A DNA stretch of 64,000 nucleotides from assembly GCA_017441525.1 (NCBI GenBank), contig JAFRXJ010000027.1, positions 22,625 through 86,624 of the forward strand. The letters are read 5' to 3'. Made by a program: the position numbers and the translations under genes. This document shows, one piece after another, positions 9,424-18,400 of the stretch. Positions within the stretch are counted from its first letter, which is position 1. Each line of letters begins with the position of its first letter. This DNA is from Acholeplasmatales bacterium (GTDB lineage Bacteria > Bacillota_I > Bacilli_A > Acholeplasmatales > Anaeroplasmataceae). The notes beneath the pieces were generated by a model that did not search any database, was not told where the DNA came from, and worked only from the letters and a program-made list of their open reading frames with translations.

Positions 9424-10037
9424 TATTTTATTTCACCATCATCCTTGGTATAGATAATCAATATTTTTCCGCTATTAATTTTAATAAATGGATTATGAGT
9501 TATTTCATTTGAAATACCAAGCGGATCTTTCATTTTTAAATCATAATTATTTAATTCATATTTAAATCCAGAAAGGGAAATATTAGTACTATCATCTAAT
9601 GAGAAAATGGAAACAAATTTATAGCCTTCTTCAGGTTCTATAGATTTAGATGTTGACATAATTAAGGTATTATCATCTATTATTTTTAGATTTGGATATT
9701 CATAAAATAATAATAGATTAGCATAAAAATGTTCTATTCTTTTGCCTGTTATTCCACCTAATATTATGATTTCATCATAATCTTTAACCAATTCTAGTGC
9801 TTCTAGTGTATCTGTTTTATCTTTAATAGGATTTAGTTTAATAACTTGTTTAGAGTGCTTTTCGATAATTTCAAGTTCCTCTTTTGTTACTGAATCAAAA
9901 TCACCGATAGAAACATCTAGGTTAATATTATGCATAATCGCATTATATGCCCCTCTATCAGCTCCAACAACAAAGGAATTATCTATATATTTTTTATCAA
10001 TATTTGAGATATTTTTTAAAATTATTACAGCTCTCAT
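9423..10037 (-). CDS. thiN: Thiamine pyrophosphokinase
   Basis: Transfers pyrophosphate from ATP to thiamine to make the cofactor TPP. The 204-residue product shows GADRGAYNAI (about 25-34), SIGDFDSV (41-48), NPIKDKTDTLEAL and ILGGITGKRIEHFYANLLL (about 93-111), all TPK catalytic-domain signatures; the C-terminal half is the thiamine-binding domain. The start has TAGGAGG 6 nt upstream. It sits between mutS2 and truB in a co-directional run. Confidence 0.93.
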   Translation of the reverse strand: MRAVIILKNISNIDKKYIDNSFVVGADRGAYNAIMHNINLDVSIGDFDSVTKEELEIIEKHSKQVIKLNPIKDKTDTLEALELVKDYDEIIILGGITGKRIEHFYANLLLFYEYPNLKIIDDNTLIMSTSKSIEPEEGYKFVSIFSLDDSTNISLSGFKYELNNYDLKMKDPLGISNEITHNPFIKINSGKILIIYTKDDGEIK

Positions 10038-10047
10038 ATAATTCCTC

Positions 10048-12366
10048 CTACTTTAGATAAACAATTGTTACACCATTTAAACCTTCGCCCTCGCCACCAT
10101 ATCTATAGCTTTTTACATAAGGGCAAGTCTTTAAATATTCTTGTACTGCCTTTCTAATCGCACCAGTACCAAAGCCATGGATAATTGATACTTGTTGTAA
10201 ATTACCATAGATAGCTTGATCAATATAATCATCCATCAATGTTTTAACTTCTTCATATCTCTTTCCTCTTAAATCGAGAGATAGAGATGCATGTGATGCA
10301 GGATTATAGCCTGACAATTTAGTTTCTTTCTTTGGCTTTTCTACTGGTTTTGCAGATAATTGTAATTCAGATCTTTTAAATTCCATCTGGAATTGTCCTA
10401 TATTAACAAAATATTTATTACCTTTTATTTTATTAATAGTTCCATATTTTTCATATGTTTTAATATAAACATAATCTCCAATATTTAATTCTTCGTTAAA
10501 TAAAGTTTCTTCTTGTTCTTTAACCTCAAGACTTCTAGCCTTTCTAGTTAATTCAGCTAATTGATGTTCTTTGAAGTTTTCTTCACTCATATTCTTAATT
10601 TCATTAATTAAGCCTGAAGCTTCTTGTTTAGCTTCCTTTAAGATATCATTAGCTTTATTTTTAGCATCATTAATAATCTTATCAGTTCTCTTAACAAGAT
10701 CTACCTTTTCTTTATTAACTTCATAAACTAAATTAGCATACATCTTCTTTTCTTTTTCTAATTCTTCTTGTTCTTTACGAAGCTTTGTCATTTCTTCTTC
10801 AAGATTACCAATTAGATTAGAAGATTCAGAAGATATATTATTTAATTCGTTTCTTGCCATTTTGATTATTTCTTCATTTAATCCAAGTCTCTTAGCAATT
10901 TCAATTGCGTTAGATTTACCAGGAACACCAAGTAATAATCTATATGTTGGCATTAATGTATCAGTATTAAATTCTACAGATGCGTTAATAATACCTTCAT
11001 TATTATATGCATAATTTTTTAACTCACTATAGTGTGTAGTCGCAATAACACGAGATCCAGCCTTTTTTAGATAATCGATAATAGATATAGCTAAACCAGA
11101 ACCTTCTTTAGGATCTGTACCACTACCAAGCTCATCTAATAATACTAATGATTTAAATGAAATATTATTTAAAATATTTACAATATTTGTCATATGACTT
11201 GAGAATGTTGATAAAGATTGTTCAATAGATTGTTCATCACCTATATCAGCTAAAATATCATCAAAGAATCCAAATTTAGAATCAGATGATGCAGGAACCA
11301 TCATTCCGTTATAAACCATTAAATGTAATAAGCCTATAGTCTTTATAGCAACAGTCTTACCGCCTGTATTAGGTCCAGTAATAATTATTACTGAATATTT
11401 TTTACCTATTTCACAATCAATAGGTACACATTTTTCTTTATCTATTAATGGATGTTTTGCCTTTTTAATTTCAAAAGCTTCTTTATTTTCTAATGTAACA
11501 TCATTATATCCTAAATCCTTAGCCATTAAAGCTTTAGAATAAACTATATCTAATTTAGTTAATATTTCTAAATTATTAATTAAAGAATCAGCTTCTGCCC
11601 CAACTAATAAAGATAAATTCTTTAATATAATTTGAACCTGTTTCTTTTCTTCAGCTAAATATGAATCAATTTGATTGGCAGTTTCAAGTGTTACCTCTGG
11701 TTCAATATAGGCAGTTGTATTAGATGAAGATAAGTCATGTACAACACCTTTAAAGCTATTTTTATATTCAATCTTAACAGGAAGACACATTCTTCCATCT
11801 CTTTGAACAATTAAAGGCTCTGTAAGCATAGATGCTTTAGTTTGCAATAATTCATTTAATTTAGCACGAAGTCTATTCTCTAAAGACTTTAAGCTTCTTC
11901 TTACAACAAATAATTCTTTTGAAGCATTATCTACAACTATACCTTCTTCATTAATTGCTAAAGTAATATTAGTCTTTAATGTTTTAAATAAACTTAAGTT
12001 ATCAACAATAGTTTTTAATGTATTAACATCTACTTTAATATCATTTAATTGTTTAAAATATTTAATAACATTTTCACTATTATTAATCAAATTAACAATA
12101 TTTAAAAGTTCTCTTTCATTTAATACACCTTGTAATTTAACTCTCTTTAATGAATCATTAACATCAGCTAAATTATCAATAGGTAAATCAGATAATTTAA
12201 TTATAGAATCATATGCTTCTTTAGTATAATTCTTTTCTTTAATAATCTTATCAAATGAATTATTAAGCTCTGTTTCTAATATTAATTTTTTAGCATAGCT
12301 TGTTTTAGCATAAGTTGATAATATTTCTAATACCTTATCAAATTCTAATGTTTTTATATCATACAT
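10048..12366 (-). CDS. mutS2: MutS2 family ATPase with Smr domain
   Basis: A 772-residue MutS2 protein. In Bacillus relatives it rescues collided ribosomes and influences recombination; it is not a mismatch-repair MutS. Visible parts are a helical core, the ABC ATPase with Walker A ITGPNTGGKT (about 330-339), ISFKSLVLLDELGSGTDP (Walker B), THYSELKNYA, a long Lys/Glu coiled coil (about 505-610), a KOW-like beta segment (NIGDYVYIKTYEKYGTINK) and a C-terminal Smr domain (LDLRGKRYEEV and HGFGTGAIR). The Smr nuclease motif is intact. Length is typical. Confidence 0.96.
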   Translation of the reverse strand: MYDIKTLEFDKVLEILSTYAKTSYAKKLILETELNNSFDKIIKEKNYTKEAYDSIIKLSDLPIDNLADVNDSLKRVKLQGVLNERELLNIVNLINNSENVIKYFKQLNDIKVDVNTLKTIVDNLSLFKTLKTNITLAINEEGIVVDNASKELFVVRRSLKSLENRLRAKLNELLQTKASMLTEPLIVQRDGRMCLPVKIEYKNSFKGVVHDLSSSNTTAYIEPEVTLETANQIDSYLAEEKKQVQIILKNLSLLVGAEADSLINNLEILTKLDIVYSKALMAKDLGYNDVTLENKEAFEIKKAKHPLIDKEKCVPIDCEIGKKYSVIIITGPNTGGKTVAIKTIGLLHLMVYNGMMVPASSDSKFGFFDDILADIGDEQSIEQSLSTFSSHMTNIVNILNNISFKSLVLLDELGSGTDPKEGSGLAISIIDYLKKAGSRVIATTHYSELKNYAYNNEGIINASVEFNTDTLMPTYRLLLGVPGKSNAIEIAKRLGLNEEIIKMARNELNNISSESSNLIGNLEEEMTKLRKEQEELEKEKKMYANLVYEVNKEKVDLVKRTDKIINDAKNKANDILKEAKQEASGLINEIKNMSEENFKEHQLAELTRKARSLEVKEQEETLFNEELNIGDYVYIKTYEKYGTINKIKGNKYFVNIGQFQMEFKRSELQLSAKPVEKPKKETKLSGYNPASHASLSLDLRGKRYEEVKTLMDDYIDQAIYGNLQQVSIIHGFGTGAIRKAVQEYLKTCPYVKSYRYGGEGEGLNGVTIVYLK

Positions 12367-12403
12367 AGCTTTTCTCCATAAAGCAATAAAATATAGGACA
12401 AAC

Positions 12404-13027
12404 CTATATTTTTAAGCTTAATTGTGTATTCTTTTCTTTTGATTTCTTTTCATGAGTTCTAGGAATAAAATCAATATTTTCCTTTAAGTCAGTATATGTC
12501 ATAATATTAGTTCCATATACATCAGTATTAGGATGAACGAACTCCATTTCACATTCATTAATATATCTTAATAAAGATCTAGCATTTGGGTAAATAATAT
12601 ATAGCTTTCTAGGGATTCTATTTTCATCTTCCCTAACTAATTCCATTCTCATTAATTCCTCTATCTCAGGAACAAATTTCATAGACTCATCTTTAAATGT
12701 CTTTCTTATTTGCCATTTAACAGAGTTATTAACACAAATTTCAGGTCCACCGAAATTATCTACTACTTTTATATAATAAAAATAATCTCTAGTTTTTAAA
12801 ATATAATCATAAGGTAATCTAGGAGCCTTTTTATTTTCATATTCAATTTTTTTAAACTCACTATTTTCCTTATCTAAATTAACAACATTTTCTAATATCT
12901 TTTCTACATCAGAAAACATTGTTTTAATTCTTTTTTTATTAATGACATTTAATAAAACAGAAACGAAAATAATAAGGGCAATAATTAGTACAACAACTAT
13001 AGATAATATAATTATTACCTTTTCCAT
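12404..13027 (-). CDS. Unknown single-pass membrane-anchored protein
   Basis: A 207-residue protein not recognised. It has one N-terminal membrane helix (residues about 5-28), a basic stop-transfer KKRIK, and a cytoplasmic alpha/beta domain with YDYILKTRDYFYYIKVVDN and RKLYIIYPNARSLLRYI. The alternating strands and charged residues recall a nuclease-like fold but no catalytic set is convincing. It sits between a small two-helix membrane protein and mutS2, with an 8-nt gap upstream, so it is probably cotranscribed with plsC. Confidence 0.7.
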   Translation of the reverse strand: MEKVIIILSIVVVLIIALIIFVSVLLNVINKKRIKTMFSDVEKILENVVNLDKENSEFKKIEYENKKAPRLPYDYILKTRDYFYYIKVVDNFGGPEICVNNSVKWQIRKTFKDESMKFVPEIEELMRMELVREDENRIPRKLYIIYPNARSLLRYINECEMEFVHPNTDVYGTNIMTYTDLKENIDFIPRTHEKKSKEKNTQLSLKI

Positions 13028-13035
13028 AAAATCAC

Positions 13036-13239
13036 CTAATTTCGTTTTTTGATTTTAATTAAAACTATAATAATTAATATAGCATAATCTAAAATGCCTA
13101 TTCCAAGAGGTATAAACGAAAATAATAACAATTGATCATTATTTCTAAAAGCACCAATTAATAACATTAATGTTCCTGTCATAATTAACAAAAAACCAAA
13201 AATGATACATAATTCAACTATTAGTTTCGCTCTAGCCAT
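13036..13239 (-). CDS. Small two-helix membrane protein, unknown
   Basis: A 67-residue hydrophobic protein with two predicted membrane helices (about 7-29 and 36-61) and a basic C-terminus. It overlaps plsC by 8 nt and precedes the 207-residue membrane-anchored gene by 8 nt, so the three are probably translated from one message. No family is recognised. Confidence 0.65.
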   Translation of the reverse strand: MARAKLIVELCIIFGFLLIMTGTLMLLIGAFRNNDQLLLFSFIPLGIGILDYAILIIIVLIKIKKRN

Positions 13240-14023
13240 TTTTTACACCATTATTAATTATTTCTTCTACCATTAAACCAATCTCATTTGTGTTCATCTG
13301 TTTAAACGCATCATATCTAATTGGCTCATGAATAATTACTTTAACATTTTTTCTTTTATATCTCTTTCTTTTAGAGATTTCAGATGAACCAATAATACTA
13401 ATAGGAAGTATTGTAGCCTGACTCTTAGTAACGAGCTTATAAGCACCTGCCCTTAAAGAAACCATTTCTTCTTCATCTCTATCTTTTATACCACCTTCAG
13501 GGAAGATTATCATAGATAAGCCTTCCTTTATTTCTTTAATAGCAAAAATAATTTGTTTTAAAGCTTCTCTATCATTATCTCTATCAATAGATATAGCACC
13601 AAAGGTCTCTTTAATATTATTCATTACAGGATGTTTAAATAAAGTACTTTTTCCTACTGCAGTTAATCTTTTCTTTAATGCCAAATACAAAATCAATGGA
13701 TCCATATTAGATTTATGATTTGCATAAACAACAAATGTTTCATCTGGAATATTTTTTCTTCCTACAACTTCATATTTGACATGATAAAACTTAACAAATA
13801 ACCAAACCAAGTCTCTTAATACAAAGTGTCTAATCTTTCCATTAGGTTTATTTCTAGGACATAATTTTATAAATAATAATGCCCAAACTATAATAACTAA
13901 AATTGTTGTTAAAATAGCCGCAAAAATCCATAATATAATAAACCACAAAGATGGTGTAGGGATTAGATTATATAATAATGTAAAACCAACTGTAAGTAAG
14001 ATAAAGATTAAAATAAAAAACAT
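13232..14023 (-). CDS. plsC: 1-acyl-sn-glycerol-3-phosphate acyltransferase
   Basis: Adds the second acyl chain to lysophosphatidic acid, forming phosphatidic acid at the membrane. The acyltransferase motif NHKSNMD provides His103 and Asp108 (HX4D), followed by SIDRDN and FPEGGIKDR, the glycerol-phosphate-binding motif. Two N-terminal hydrophobic segments (about 1-20 and 27-53) anchor it. It overlaps folA by one base and is followed by two small membrane proteins. Confidence 0.93.
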   Translation of the reverse strand: MFFILIFILLTVGFTLLYNLIPTPSLWFIILWIFAAILTTILVIIVWALLFIKLCPRNKPNGKIRHFVLRDLVWLFVKFYHVKYEVVGRKNIPDETFVVYANHKSNMDPLILYLALKKRLTAVGKSTLFKHPVMNNIKETFGAISIDRDNDREALKQIIFAIKEIKEGLSMIIFPEGGIKDRDEEEMVSLRAGAYKLVTKSQATILPISIIGSSEISKRKRYKRKNVKVIIHEPIRYDAFKQMNTNEIGLMVEEIINNGVKNG

Positions 14024-14508
14024 TATTTCACCTTCTCAAATATTGTATATCTTACTAAATTTGTATTATTCTCCCAAACTAAATTATATTTAGAAAAATC
14101 AATTGTTGGGAAATATCTATCTCCCTCATGAGTTCCTTTAACAAAAGATATATATAACTTATCAGCATATGGTAAAGATAATTTATAAATTGTTGCCCCA
14201 CCAACAACCCATAAATCTTCTCTATTATTCTCTAAGAAAGGAATTAAATCATATACCATTATAACTTCATTTAATTCTGTTTCTATTTTTAAGTTTTTAT
14301 CTATTGTAGCAACATATATTTTTCCATAAGGTAGTGGCTTATCTTTATAATAGCCTCTAAGTGAAAAATATGTAGTATCACCCATTAATACAATTTGACC
14401 TTTTGTCTTTGATTTATAATATATTAAATCTTCTTTAATATGCCATGGAATTTTATCACCATTACCAACTAATTGGTTTTCATCCATAGCCCAAATTAAG
14501 CTAATCAT
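14023..14508 (-). CDS. folA: Dihydrofolate reductase
   Basis: Reduces dihydrofolate to tetrahydrofolate with NADPH. The 161-residue product begins [20 protein letters not shown] and has IPWHIKEDL (with the usual acidic residue after the WH pair), IVLMGDTTYFSL and VVGGATIYK. It overlaps thyA by one base (TAATG), the classic thyA-folA pair that regenerates the folate oxidised in thymidylate synthesis. The MGR-type motif is MGD here, a mild variation in the NADPH-binding region. Confidence 0.95.
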   Translation of the reverse strand: MISLIWAMDENQLVGNGDKIPWHIKEDLIYYKSKTKGQIVLMGDTTYFSLRGYYKDKPLPYGKIYVATIDKNLKIETELNEVIMVYDLIPFLENNREDLWVVGGATIYKLSLPYADKLYISFVKGTHEGDRYFPTIDFSKYNLVWENNTNLVRYTIFEKVK

Positions 14509-15374
14509 TAAACTGCCACCTTACCTTTAATTCTTCCATGTGGATTATAATTTTCTAATTCAAAATCCTCATATTTAAAATCAAATATTGATTTAACATT
14601 TGGATTAATCTTCATTGTAGGTAATTCTCTTGGTTCACGTGATAATTGTAAATTAATTTGTTCAACATGATTTAAATAAATATGAGCATCACCTAATGTA
14701 TGAACAAATACACCTGGCTTTAAGCCTGTAACTTGTGCAATCATCATAGTAAATAATGCATATGATGCAATATTAAATGGAACACCTAGGAAAACATCTG
14801 CAGATCTTTGATATAATTGACAAGATAATTTTCCATCATTTACATAAAATTGCATAAAACAATGACATGGAGGTAGTGCCATATCTTTTATTTCTGGCAC
14901 ATTCCATGCAGAAATAATTAATCTTCTACTTGTAGGGTTTGTCTTAATTTGGTTAATTAAATCAGCTAATTGATCTACTCCACCAAAATTTCTCCATTGT
15001 TTACCATAAACTGGACCTAAATTACCCCACTTCTTAGCAAATTCATCAGACTCTTTAATCTTTTCGGCGAATTCTTCTATTGTTTCACCTTGGAATGCAT
15101 CTGATTTTTTATAAATATCATATGGCCAATCGTTCCAGATTTTAACATCGTTATCAACTAAATATTTAATGTTAGTTGAACCTGATATAAACCATAATAA
15201 TTCATGAATTATACTTTTTAAATGAACCTTTTTAGTTGTTACAAGAGGGAAACCCTTGCTTAAATCATATCTCATTTGATATCCGAAATAAGAAATAGTA
15301 CCTGTCCCAGTTCTATCTTCCTTTTTAGTTCCTTCATTTAAAATTGTTTTACATAAATCTAAGTATTGTTTCAT
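14508..15374 (-). CDS. thyA: Thymidylate synthase (ThyA type)
   Basis: Methylates dUMP to dTMP using methylenetetrahydrofolate. The 288-residue product has RTGTGT (21-26), the active-site PPCHC with catalytic Cys170, [18 protein letters not shown] and HLYLNH-like IYLNHVEQ. The insert of about 25 residues near 85-115 is seen in the longer ThyA forms. It is first in the thyA-folA-plsC run and the dCMP deaminase at the right end of the window would supply its dUMP. Confidence 0.98.
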   Translation of the reverse strand: MKQYLDLCKTILNEGTKKEDRTGTGTISYFGYQMRYDLSKGFPLVTTKKVHLKSIIHELLWFISGSTNIKYLVDNDVKIWNDWPYDIYKKSDAFQGETIEEFAEKIKESDEFAKKWGNLGPVYGKQWRNFGGVDQLADLINQIKTNPTSRRLIISAWNVPEIKDMALPPCHCFMQFYVNDGKLSCQLYQRSADVFLGVPFNIASYALFTMMIAQVTGLKPGVFVHTLGDAHIYLNHVEQINLQLSREPRELPTMKINPNVKSIFDFKYEDFELENYNPHGRIKGKVAV

Positions 15375-15439
15375 TTATAATCACCTTTTTTATTATATAA
15401 TAAAAAAAGCTAAATTAAAAGGAATAATATGAATAAAGA

Positions 15440-15470
15440 ATAAAGAGGCAAAACAAATTGCCTCTTTTTG
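15440..15470 (-). terminator. Terminator after ssb
   Basis: AAAGAGGCAA (15442-15451) pairs with TTGCCTCTTT (15458-15467). The T run is better on the plus strand, but the position just after the ssb stop fits minus-strand use. Confidence 0.65.
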
Positions 15471-15481
15471 AAAATAAGGGT

Positions 15482-15859
15482 TTATTTTTTGGAATCATAA
15501 CTTGCTTCATCATCATTACTAACTTCTTGTTCGAAGCCAGTATTTTTATCGAAGTAAATTAATCTTTCCCCAATGAGTTCATTTATTGGGACATACGCAC
15601 CAGAAGCTAATTGTTCAGTATGCGGATATATTCTACCCTTTATTCCAACTTTACTTCCTTTGGAAAGATTTTCTTTAGCAATCTCAGCTAAAAATCCCCA
15701 TAATGTAACACGAATAAAATCACAATCATATCCGCCATCTACATTTTTAAACTCCCTTGTGACTGCCAAATCAACTGTTGTTACAACCTTCCCATCAGTT
15801 GTCTCCTTAAGCTCAATATCCTTAGTGATAGTACCCACTAGCATAAGGTAATTGTACAT
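15482..15859 (-). CDS. ssb: Single-stranded DNA-binding protein, short form
   Basis: An OB-fold protein of 125 residues (N-terminal MYNYLMLVGTITKDIEL; core DFIRVTLWG; KGSKVGIKGRI). It should coat single-stranded DNA. The C-terminus ends EASYDSKK and lacks the acidic DDDIPF-type tip that normally recruits replication and repair proteins, and the usual Gly/Pro linker is almost absent. Standing alone rather than between rpsF and rpsR also suggests a second SSB or a specialised paralogue. A good ribosome-binding site AGGAGG precedes the ATG. Confidence 0.88.
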   Translation of the reverse strand: MYNYLMLVGTITKDIELKETTDGKVVTTVDLAVTREFKNVDGGYDCDFIRVTLWGFLAEIAKENLSKGSKVGIKGRIYPHTEQLASGAYVPINELIGERLIYFDKNTGFEQEVSNDDEASYDSKK

Positions 15860-15881
15860 ATATTTTCCTCCTTCGTTTTTC

Positions 15882-15909
15882 TTTATATCATTTATTGAAA
15901 ATAAAACAA
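15882..15909 (-). promoter_or_regulatory. Possible ssb promoter
   Basis: Minus-strand TTGTTT (15904-15909), 16 nt, then TGATATAAA with -10 TATAAA (15882-15887) as an extended -10. A short palindrome TTCCAaaaTGGAA (15913-15925) lies just upstream of the -35. The remaining gap to the deoD terminator is plain A/T-rich DNA with nothing else visible. Confidence 0.4.
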
Positions 15910-16003
15910 AATTTCCAAAATGGAATATTTTTTTAAACGAAATAATTTTTTTGGAAAAAAATATATTAAAAACATATCTTTTTAAAAATAATTTGATATT
16001 GAA

Positions 16004-16046
16004 AATAAAAAAATGGAAAAACAGCTAAAAAAAAGCCATTTTTCCA
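16004..16046 (-). terminator. Terminator after deoD
   Basis: A 13-bp stem with two G-U pairs joins 16014-16026 and 16034-16046 (minus strand TGGAAAAATGGCT and AGCTGTTTTTCCA), followed by seven T. It lies 15 nt past the deoD stop. Confidence 0.85.
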
Positions 16047-16061
16047 CATTTTTCACTTTTT

Positions 16062-16784
16062 TTAATTTTTTGCAAGATTTAGAGCGATTTTAATCATATT
16101 ATTAAGATTATTTTGTCTTTCCTCTGCCGAAATCTCAACATGAGTAATAAATGAATCTGAAATAGTCAAAAGACAAGCAGCCTTCTTTTTTAAATATTTT
16201 GCGTTCGCAAATAAGGCAAAGCTTTCCATTTCTACTGCTTCACATAAATATTTTTCATTTAATTCTTTCCATCTTTCTCCATTAGCTTGATAAAATACAT
16301 CAGATGAATGAATAATTGCTTCTTTTAATTCAATATTTAACTTCTTAGCCGAATTAATTAACTTATTATTAATTGTTTTTGATGGAGATTGATATTTAGA
16401 ACGATTATTAAATGCTACTTTAGCATAGCTAGATTCTGAAAAAGCTTTAGAAACTAAAACTGTATCATATACATTTAATCTCTCAGAATATGATCCTGCA
16501 GAACCAATTCTAATAATTGTTTCTACATCATAAAATGAATATAGTTCATATGAATATATACCAATTGATGGCATACCCATTCCAGATGCCATAACTGATA
16601 TTTTTTTACCTTTATAATATCCAGTATATCCCAATACATTTCTTACAGAATTAAAACAGATAACATCTGTTAAGAAATTATCTGCAATATATTTTGCGCG
16701 AAGTGGGTCACCTGGCATTAAGACAACCTTCGCAATTAAGTTTTTATCAACACATTGGTTGTGTGGTGTAGGAATTTTACTCAT
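16062..16784 (-). CDS. deoD: Purine-nucleoside phosphorylase, DeoD type
   Basis: Cleaves purine (deoxy)nucleosides with phosphate, releasing base and (deoxy)ribose-1-phosphate. The 240-residue product has the hexameric PNP signatures [14 protein letters not shown] (about 22-35), [15 protein letters not shown] (about 67-81), IRIGSAGSY and [11 protein letters not shown] (substrate-binding Glu/Met/Glu). It overlaps deoC by 8 nt and is last in the operon. Together with DeoC this is deoxyribonucleoside salvage, although no phosphopentomutase is seen here. Confidence 0.96.
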   Translation of the reverse strand: MSKIPTPHNQCVDKNLIAKVVLMPGDPLRAKYIADNFLTDVICFNSVRNVLGYTGYYKGKKISVMASGMGMPSIGIYSYELYSFYDVETIIRIGSAGSYSERLNVYDTVLVSKAFSESSYAKVAFNNRSKYQSPSKTINNKLINSAKKLNIELKEAIIHSSDVFYQANGERWKELNEKYLCEAVEMESFALFANAKYLKKKAACLLTISDSFITHVEISAEERQNNLNNMIKIALNLAKN

Positions 16785-17430
16785 TTTCTAATTCCTCCAT
16801 TATTTTTACTCCAGCTGAACATCCAACTCTTGAAGCTCCAGCATCTATCATATCTAAGAAATCTTTTTTTGTTTTGATTCCACCAGATGCCTTAACACCT
16901 ATATTTCCTCCAACTGCTTCTCTCATTAATTTAACATCTGAAACTGTCGCACCAGCTGTTCCAAATCCTGTTGATGTTTTTACATAGTCAGCGCCTGCTT
17001 TAACAGCGATTTTACATACTTCTACTTTTTCTTCATCTGTTAAATAACATGTTTCAATTATAACTTTAACTAAAACACCATTTGCAGCATCAACTACTGC
17101 CTTAATATCATCATATAATGCATCATAATCATGATCTTTTGCCATTCCAACATTGATAACCATATCAATTTCATCTGCGCCATCAGCAATTGCTTTTGTG
17201 GTTTCAAACGCTTTAACCTCAGATACATTAGCACCTAGAGGGAAGCCAATTACTGTACAAATCTTAACATCAGTTCCCTTTAATAGCTCATGAGCATATT
17301 CAACATAGCATGGGTTAACACAAACTGATTTAAAATTATATTTATTAGCTTCAGCGCATAAATTTAATATTTCGGCCTTTGTAGCAAAAGCTTTTAATAA
17401 TGTATGATCAATATATTTTGATTTTTTCAT
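16777..17430 (-). CDS. deoC: Deoxyribose-phosphate aldolase
   Basis: Splits 2-deoxyribose-5-phosphate to glyceraldehyde-3-phosphate and acetaldehyde. A 217-residue TIM barrel with IGFPLGAN (61-68), [11 protein letters not shown] (about 85-95) and the Schiff-base motif YVKTSTGF with Lys151. [10 protein letters not shown] is the phosphate-binding loop. It lies 9 nt after an unknown gene and overlaps deoD. Confidence 0.97.
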   Translation of the reverse strand: MKKSKYIDHTLLKAFATKAEILNLCAEANKYNFKSVCVNPCYVEYAHELLKGTDVKICTVIGFPLGANVSEVKAFETTKAIADGADEIDMVINVGMAKDHDYDALYDDIKAVVDAANGVLVKVIIETCYLTDEEKVEVCKIAVKAGADYVKTSTGFGTAGATVSDVKLMREAVGGNIGVKASGGIKTKKDFLDMIDAGASRVGCSAGVKIMEELENE

Positions 17431-17439
17431 TTAAATCTC

Positions 17440-18303
17440 CTAAATATCTAAGATATTATCTATAGATAATAAATCAAGTTTTGCAGCAAGTGGTGCAAAC
17501 TTTTCTTTGCATAAAATCTTATGTAGCTTCTTTGCATATTTTGGTTCTAGCATTTGAATATCACCATAGCCATCAATTGGTTGGAACATTTTTTCAGCCT
17601 TTGCCATTATTTCAGCCATTGGGATATATCTTAATACTTTTCCATCATCTAAAAGTAAAATATCAACTGCAGGAGGTAAAATGAAACCATGATCTCCATC
17701 CCACTTGATACCAACATATGCACTTCTAGATTTATCTGTATGTAAGAAAATATAATTAGTGATTACAACTTTTTCATTATCCATTGTAAGCTCTAATCTT
17801 TTTCTCTTTTGTAAGTAGCTATAAACCATAGATAAAGCTTGAGGATCTAAATTATTAAATTTAGATACAGCTTCAGGATATCTATCTGCATAAGCTCTCT
17901 TCCAAGAACTAAATGTTTTAATCAAATAAGGTCTTCTAAATGATATAACATCTTCTAGAGCTTGATTAAATACTAAGAATCTAAATCTCTTACAGATTTC
18001 TTCTATAATATCTAATAAGATTTCACATGCATAATCTGATAATAATACATCAAATTCTACATAGAAATTTACATCAAAATATTTAGGACTTAATTTCTCA
18101 ATATGAGGAATTACAGCCTTATCTGACATAACAAATTTAGCTTCAAAGTTTAAAATATGGTGATGATATGTGAAAATTAGTGGACCTGAAGCGCCATTAC
18201 GCTCAGATGGAGTTATATTTGGGTTAGCAACTAGATAAGTAATTAAATCAGTTTTTTCATAAATTCTAGTGCCTTCTTTTAGAAAATAAAATCTAAATTC
18301 CAT
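17440..18303 (-). CDS. Unknown protein leading the deo operon
   Basis: A 287-residue soluble protein I do not recognise. There is no signal peptide or membrane helix. The N-terminal half is strand-rich, the middle (about 100-165) helical with FRRPYLIKTFSSWKRAYADRYPEA, and the C-terminal half has IKWDGDHGFILPPAVDILLLDDG. It has a strong ribosome-binding site (GGGGTGATGGT) and its own promoter after ileS, and is 9 nt from deoC. Being first in the deoC-deoD operon suggests a role linked to nucleoside use or its regulation, but nothing in the protein itself shows this. Confidence 0.75.
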   Translation of the reverse strand: MEFRFYFLKEGTRIYEKTDLITYLVANPNITPSERNGASGPLIFTYHHHILNFEAKFVMSDKAVIPHIEKLSPKYFDVNFYVEFDVLLSDYACEILLDIIEEICKRFRFLVFNQALEDVISFRRPYLIKTFSSWKRAYADRYPEAVSKFNNLDPQALSMVYSYLQKRKRLELTMDNEKVVITNYIFLHTDKSRSAYVGIKWDGDHGFILPPAVDILLLDDGKVLRYIPMAEIMAKAEKMFQPIDGYGDIQMLEPKYAKKLHKILCKEKFAPLAAKLDLLSIDNILDI

Positions 18304-18346
18304 ACCATCACCCCGTTTCTTTTTTAAAAATTAATACTCTTTTATT

Positions 18347-18375
18347 ATTTTAACATTAAATTTAGTCTATGTCAA
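18347..18375 (-). promoter_or_regulatory. Promoter of the deo operon
   Basis: Minus-strand TTGACA (18370-18375), 17-nt spacer, TAAAAT (18347-18352), about 45 nt upstream of the 287-residue gene and partly overlapping the ileS terminator. Confidence 0.7.
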
Positions 18376-18400
18376 AAAACAATATATTATCTATTGTTTA
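18375..18400 (-). terminator. Weak terminator after ileS
   Basis: AAACAATA (18392-18399 on the minus strand) pairs with TATTGTTT (18377-18384), then TTTT. Only one G-C pair; the ileS stop lies inside the hairpin region. Confidence 0.45.
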
